This document shows positions 5,973 to 7,998 of a DNA stretch of 7,998 nucleotides, piece after piece (positions within the stretch are counted from its first letter, which is position 1; every line of letters begins with the position of its first letter). The notes beneath the pieces were generated by a model that saw only the letters and a list, made by a program, of their open reading frames with translations, had not been told where the DNA came from and searched no databases. The translations under genes were made by a program, and so were the position numbers. The stretch is from contig DASWRT010000153.1 in assembly GCA_036403035.1 (NCBI GenBank), forward strand, positions 1 through 7,998, read 5' to 3'. Origin of the DNA: DASWRT01 sp036403035. GTDB lineage: Bacteria; Pseudomonadota; Alphaproteobacteria; ATCC43930; CGMCC-115725.

Positions 5973-6968
5973 TCAGCTGAAGGCGCGCCGGTCGGACCGG
6001 GGTTCGGGCCGATCGGAGTGACGGTCGCCGCCCCCGCCGGCCGGCCGGTTCGACTGACGCTGCGCAAGCGCGTCGAGCCGTTCCAGCACGATCGTCGTAC
6101 GCGCCGCCGCCCGCATCAGCTCGGAAGCGGCCCGGCGCAGCGCGTCGCGCGTCTCCGTCGAGTCGTGTGCAAGCGCCGCGCCAAATGCGTTGCGGAACGT
6201 CTCGATCGCGACCTCGGCATGCGCCTGCAAGTCGGTGTCGAGCTGCGCCGTCAGCGCCGCCGGCTTCGGTCCGGCCTGCGGTGCCGCCGGCTGCTGGAAA
6301 CCGGCGCCGCCGAATCCGCCACCACCCTGCCCCTGCTGTGGCCGCTCGGGCCGTTCGCCGCCCTGACGCTCGCCGCCGCCGGCGGGACCACCGCTCTGGC
6401 GCTCGAACGAAGGCCGCTCGTTCAAGCTCAGCGGACGGCTACCGCCCTGACCGGGACCGCCTTGTCCGCCGCCGCCATAGCGCGGCGAATACTGGCCGTT
6501 GCCAGCGCCGTATGGCGGCGCATCGGGCTGCCGCGGCGGCCGCGGCTGATGCTCGCCGCGGCGGTCGCGGAACGGCTGCCCATGCTGCGGCTGCGGCTGC
6601 GGATAGGCCGGCTGCCCGCCGCGGTCAGCGACCGGCGGGCGTTCGATCGGCGGCCGGCGTTCCGGGGCCGTCTCGATGATCGGCTGCGGCGGAACGGCCG
6701 CGCCGGGCAGCGAGTCGGGGGCGGGCGGCGGGACAGGCTGCGGCGCGGCCGCACTCTCGAAGCCGTCCGGCGCGTCCGTGCCCGTTTCTTCCTCCGCAGC
6801 AGCAGCGGTGGACTCGGCAGCAGCGGCAGCGCTTCTGCTGCGTCCGAGAATGTAGTGGATGGCAGTCGGGCTGCATCCATAACTGCGGGCGATGGCGCTC
6901 ACGGGCTCGCCTTGCTCACGGCGCGCGACAATCGCGCCCCATTCGCTCTGTGGGATCTTTCTAGACAT
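5973..6968 (-). CDS. Helix-turn-helix protein with long disordered linker and C-terminal helical domain
   Basis: A 331-residue protein of unknown function. Residues about 8-42 form a helix-turn-helix of the resolvase/transposase homeodomain-like kind (AIVARREQGEPVSAIARSYG, then SPTAIHYIL), with no recombinase catalytic domain. Residues about 44-236 are low-complexity: first Ala/Glu, then Pro/Gln, then Gly/Gln/Arg-rich with GGGGQGGPGQGG-like runs. Residues about 238-304 look like two or three conserved-type amphipathic helices (LDTDLQAHAEVAIETFRNAF; RDALRRAASELMRAAARTT), suited to oligomerisation or partner binding. A charged tail ends the protein. It is likely a cytoplasmic DNA-binding protein, possibly a regulator or nucleoid-associated. 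I chose the ATG at 6968 because the helix-turn-helix begins directly after it. Its GGAG site is only 2 nt away, which is unusually tight. A TTG at 7028 in frame has no ribosome site. Confidence 0.85.
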   Translation of the reverse strand: MSRKIPQSEWGAIVARREQGEPVSAIARSYGCSPTAIHYILGRSRSAAAAAESTAAAAEEETGTDAPDGFESAAAPQPVPPPAPDSLPGAAVPPQPIIETAPERRPPIERPPVADRGGQPAYPQPQPQHGQPFRDRRGEHQPRPPRQPDAPPYGAGNGQYSPRYGGGGQGGPGQGGSRPLSLNERPSFERQSGGPAGGGERQGGERPERPQQGQGGGGFGGAGFQQPAAPQAGPKPAALTAQLDTDLQAHAEVAIETFRNAFGAALAHDSTETRDALRRAASELMRAAARTTIVLERLDALAQRQSNRPAGGGGDRHSDRPEPRSDRRAFS

Positions 6969-7064
6969 TGCTCCGAGTTCGGTAAGGGCGAAGGCTCCGA
7001 CGGAGCTGCCGAAGCCAGTGATACTCAACGCCGGGGAAAAACGGAAGCACCCGCCGACGGGCTA

Positions 7065-7076
7065 GTATGCCCATAC
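7065..7076. repeat. Inverted repeat GTATG-CC-CATAC
   Basis: A perfect 5-bp inverted repeat with a 2-bp centre lies in the AT-rich patch about 97 bp upstream of the helix-turn-helix gene start. It stands out in a GC-rich background and could be part of an operator. Confidence 0.45.
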
Positions 7077-7099
7077 AATAAAGGCGCGGTGTTATACAA
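7073..7099. repeat. Two ATACAA direct repeats 21 bp apart
   Basis: ATACAA occurs at 7073-7078 and 7094-7099. The start-to-start spacing of 21 bp is two helical turns and puts both copies on the same face of the DNA. The first copy overlaps the GTATG/CATAC inverted repeat. This is a candidate tandem regulator site. Confidence 0.4.
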
Positions 7100-7305
7100 C
7101 GTTATTTGGCGTGCCGGCGCGCTGGATCAACCCTTCGCGCCGGTACGGCCAAGCGAATCCTGACCGGCCGATACGCCGCGCCGCGGCAGCGCCGCCCCGC
7201 TGCGCAACGCAAAATACCCCGAAAAGGTGTCATAGGAAGCCGGCAAGCGAATCGCGCTGCATGGGCCCGGTGCGTCGCGCCGCGTCGCCGTCGCGGCCTG
7301 ACCTG

Positions 7306-7488
7306 TCAGGACGGGCGTTCCGTCGGCTGCGTCCGGTCCGCGGCCGAATCGCCGCCGCCGTTGCCGGCTGGACCGTAAAGCTCGGCATCGTCCTTCTCGA
7401 TCTCGTCCTCGACGTGCTTTTCCTGCTCCGCTTTCGGTAATGACGTATCGACGACACTCTCCCCGGATCGGTCGCGTGCAGTGGTCAT
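7306..7488 (-). CDS. Small acidic hypothetical protein (60 aa)
   Basis: A 60-residue hydrophilic protein that I do not recognise. It has 15 Asp/Glu against 7 Lys/Arg, no hydrophobic segment and no signal peptide. The middle (about residues 18-37, PKAEQEKHVEDEIEKDDAEL) could be a charged helix, and the flanks are Gly/Ser/Thr-rich and probably disordered. The main support is an excellent ribosome site, GGAGG, 6 nt before the ATG at 7488. No alternative frame here has comparable support. It is divergent from the acidic gene at 7628 with 139 nt between the starts, which may hold shared control elements. Being so short it could still be spurious. Confidence 0.68.
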   Translation of the reverse strand: MTTARDRSGESVVDTSLPKAEQEKHVEDEIEKDDAELYGPAGNGGGDSAADRTQPTERPS

Positions 7489-7494
7489 GGGCTT

Positions 7495-7499
7495 CCTCC
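7495..7499 (-). promoter_or_regulatory. Strong ribosome binding site of the 60-aa gene
   Basis: GGAGG, in the context GGGAGGAAGCCC-ATG, has a 6-nt spacer. It is the best ribosome site in the window and the chief reason to call the small gene. Confidence 0.7.
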
Positions 7500-7627
7500 C
7501 GGCCGCCGGAATGGCTACTTGTGCAAAACGGATGCGCGGCAGATAGGTTCTCCTGCGCCTCGCACTCCGCGTCGGTCGTCATAGCCGGCCGCCATATTCC
7601 ATTGTCGCTGCCGCCGCGAGTTCCCTC

Positions 7628-7998
7628 ATGAACCACATCTCCCCTTCCTCCGAACCGCCGCGGGTACCGCCGGTCGAGCCCGACCTGCTGGCGTCCGCCG
7701 TCTTCCTGTTCGCCGAACATCTCAACCACCTGGAAGCCGAACACGCCGCGAGCATCGACGAAGAAGACCAGGATGATGGTGACGATGACGGTCCGGAGAT
7801 CGAGACTCGCGCCGTGCTCGACCTCTTTGCCGAGAATCTCGGAACCGACGTCAAGACGACGCTCAATCTCTATCTGCGAGTGACCGCGCTCTACCGGTTG
7901 CTCGCGGCCAGCCCGTCGCTCGCGCGGATGGCGGCGGACGGCGTCGAGAGCGGCGGCACGCTGACGGACAACGCGCTGGTCGCCGCGGCCCGACTCGA
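7628..7998 (+). CDS. Acidic hypothetical protein, 3' end beyond the window
   Basis: An open frame of 123 codons that runs off the right edge, so length and C-terminus are unknown. I do not recognise the family. After a Pro/Ser-rich start there is a helical stretch (about 19-41), an acidic run at 44-57 (IDEEDQDDGDDDGP), and then a longer helical region (about 60-103). A motif recurs: AVFLFAEHL at 24-32 and AVLDLFAENL at 62-71. This suggests a small internal duplication or two like helices. Third codon positions are strongly G/C, as in genuine genes here. ATG 7628 is the first usual start after an in-frame stop at 7544, but no good ribosome site precedes it, so the start is uncertain. It is transcribed away from the 60-aa gene. 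Confidence 0.65.
   Translation, partial: MNHISPSSEPPRVPPVEPDLLASAVFLFAEHLNHLEAEHAASIDEEDQDDGDDDGPEIETRAVLDLFAENLGTDVKTTLNLYLRVTALYRLLAASPSLARMAADGVESGGTLTDNALVAAARL

Larger units (their letters stand above)
6969..7305. other. 337-nt non-coding region upstream of the helix-turn-helix gene
   Basis: No gene is supported on either strand. The open frames here have no ribosome site and read as out-of-frame GC sequence. The notable part is an AT-rich patch at about 7062-7110 with short repeats, probably the control region of the minus-strand gene starting at 6968. I could not place a convincing -35/-10 pair. A weak imperfect hairpin followed by TTTT-containing sequence (7211-7230, minus strand) might end the 60-codon gene. 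Confidence 0.5.

Noticed and set aside
7140..7160. A GCGAATCCTG segment resembling a tRNA T-arm
   Set aside because: No GGTTCGAATCC arm, acceptor stem or anticodon arm could be fitted around it.
4171..7163. Overlapping long plus-strand frames opposite the hydrolase, AT-hook and helix-turn-helix genes (to 5442 and to 7163)
   Set aside because: They cover several unrelated minus-strand genes and their gaps. Their low-complexity Arg/Ala/Pro composition mirrors those genes, and the minus-strand frames have ribosome sites and domains.
7211..7230. Intrinsic terminator of the 60-aa gene (ACACC/GGGGT stem then ATTTTG, minus strand)
   Set aside because: The stem has a mismatch and only four sound pairs, and the T-run is short. 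It is mentioned only as a weak possibility in the non-coding region.
7297..7310. CCTGAC-CT-GTCAGG inverted repeat at the stop of the 60-aa gene as a terminator
   Set aside because: At most a 5-bp stem with a 4-nt loop, no T-run, and it overlaps the stop codon.
7510..7547. Plus-strand promoter TTGTGC-17-GATAGG for the acidic edge gene
   Set aside because: Both boxes match only about half of consensus, and other pairs in the gap score no worse.
7127..7744. A 205-codon minus-strand frame spanning the 60-aa gene and the divergent gap
   Set aside because: No ribosome site, mixed composition with Cys/His/Arg, and it conflicts with both better supported genes.

Overview
The window is GC-rich with a strong G/C preference at third codon positions. 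It looks like chromosomal DNA of an alphaproteobacterium. That assignment is an inference from codon use, a promoter-like CTTGAC/TTGACC type -35 element and the family resemblance of the proteins. No rRNA, tRNA, CRISPR array, insertion sequence, integrase or phage gene was seen, so there is no direct sign of a mobile or accessory island.

Layout, left to right. Positions 1-82 hold no gene. Then five genes lie head to tail on the minus strand. In transcription order (right to left) they are: a protein with an N-terminal helix-turn-helix, a long disordered linker and a C-terminal helical segment (5973-6968); an Ala/Pro/Lys-rich protein with an AT-hook motif (5203-5901); an alpha/beta-fold hydrolase (4249-5133); the RNA-binding transcription accessory protein Tex (1637-4117); and an orphan membrane-bound sensor histidine kinase (83-1414). 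The gaps are 71, 69, 131 and 222 nt. The first three genes could be one transcript. tex has a plausible promoter of its own in the 131-nt gap, and the kinase a weaker one in the 222-nt gap.

Upstream of the helix-turn-helix gene is a 337-nt stretch (6969-7305) with no gene. It contains an AT-rich patch with short repeats that may be a control region. Beyond it are a 60-codon acidic small gene on the minus strand with a very good ribosome binding site (7306-7488), and a divergent acidic protein on the plus strand (7628 onward) that runs off the right edge.

Functionally, tex is a housekeeping gene and the kinase and hydrolase are ordinary family members without assigned substrate or signal. The part I cannot explain from known families is the pair of low-complexity, putatively DNA-binding proteins at 5203-6968, together with the two small acidic proteins to the right. 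I did not find a clear new defence, mobile or biosynthetic system. Many long open frames antisense to tex and its neighbours are by-products of the high GC content.
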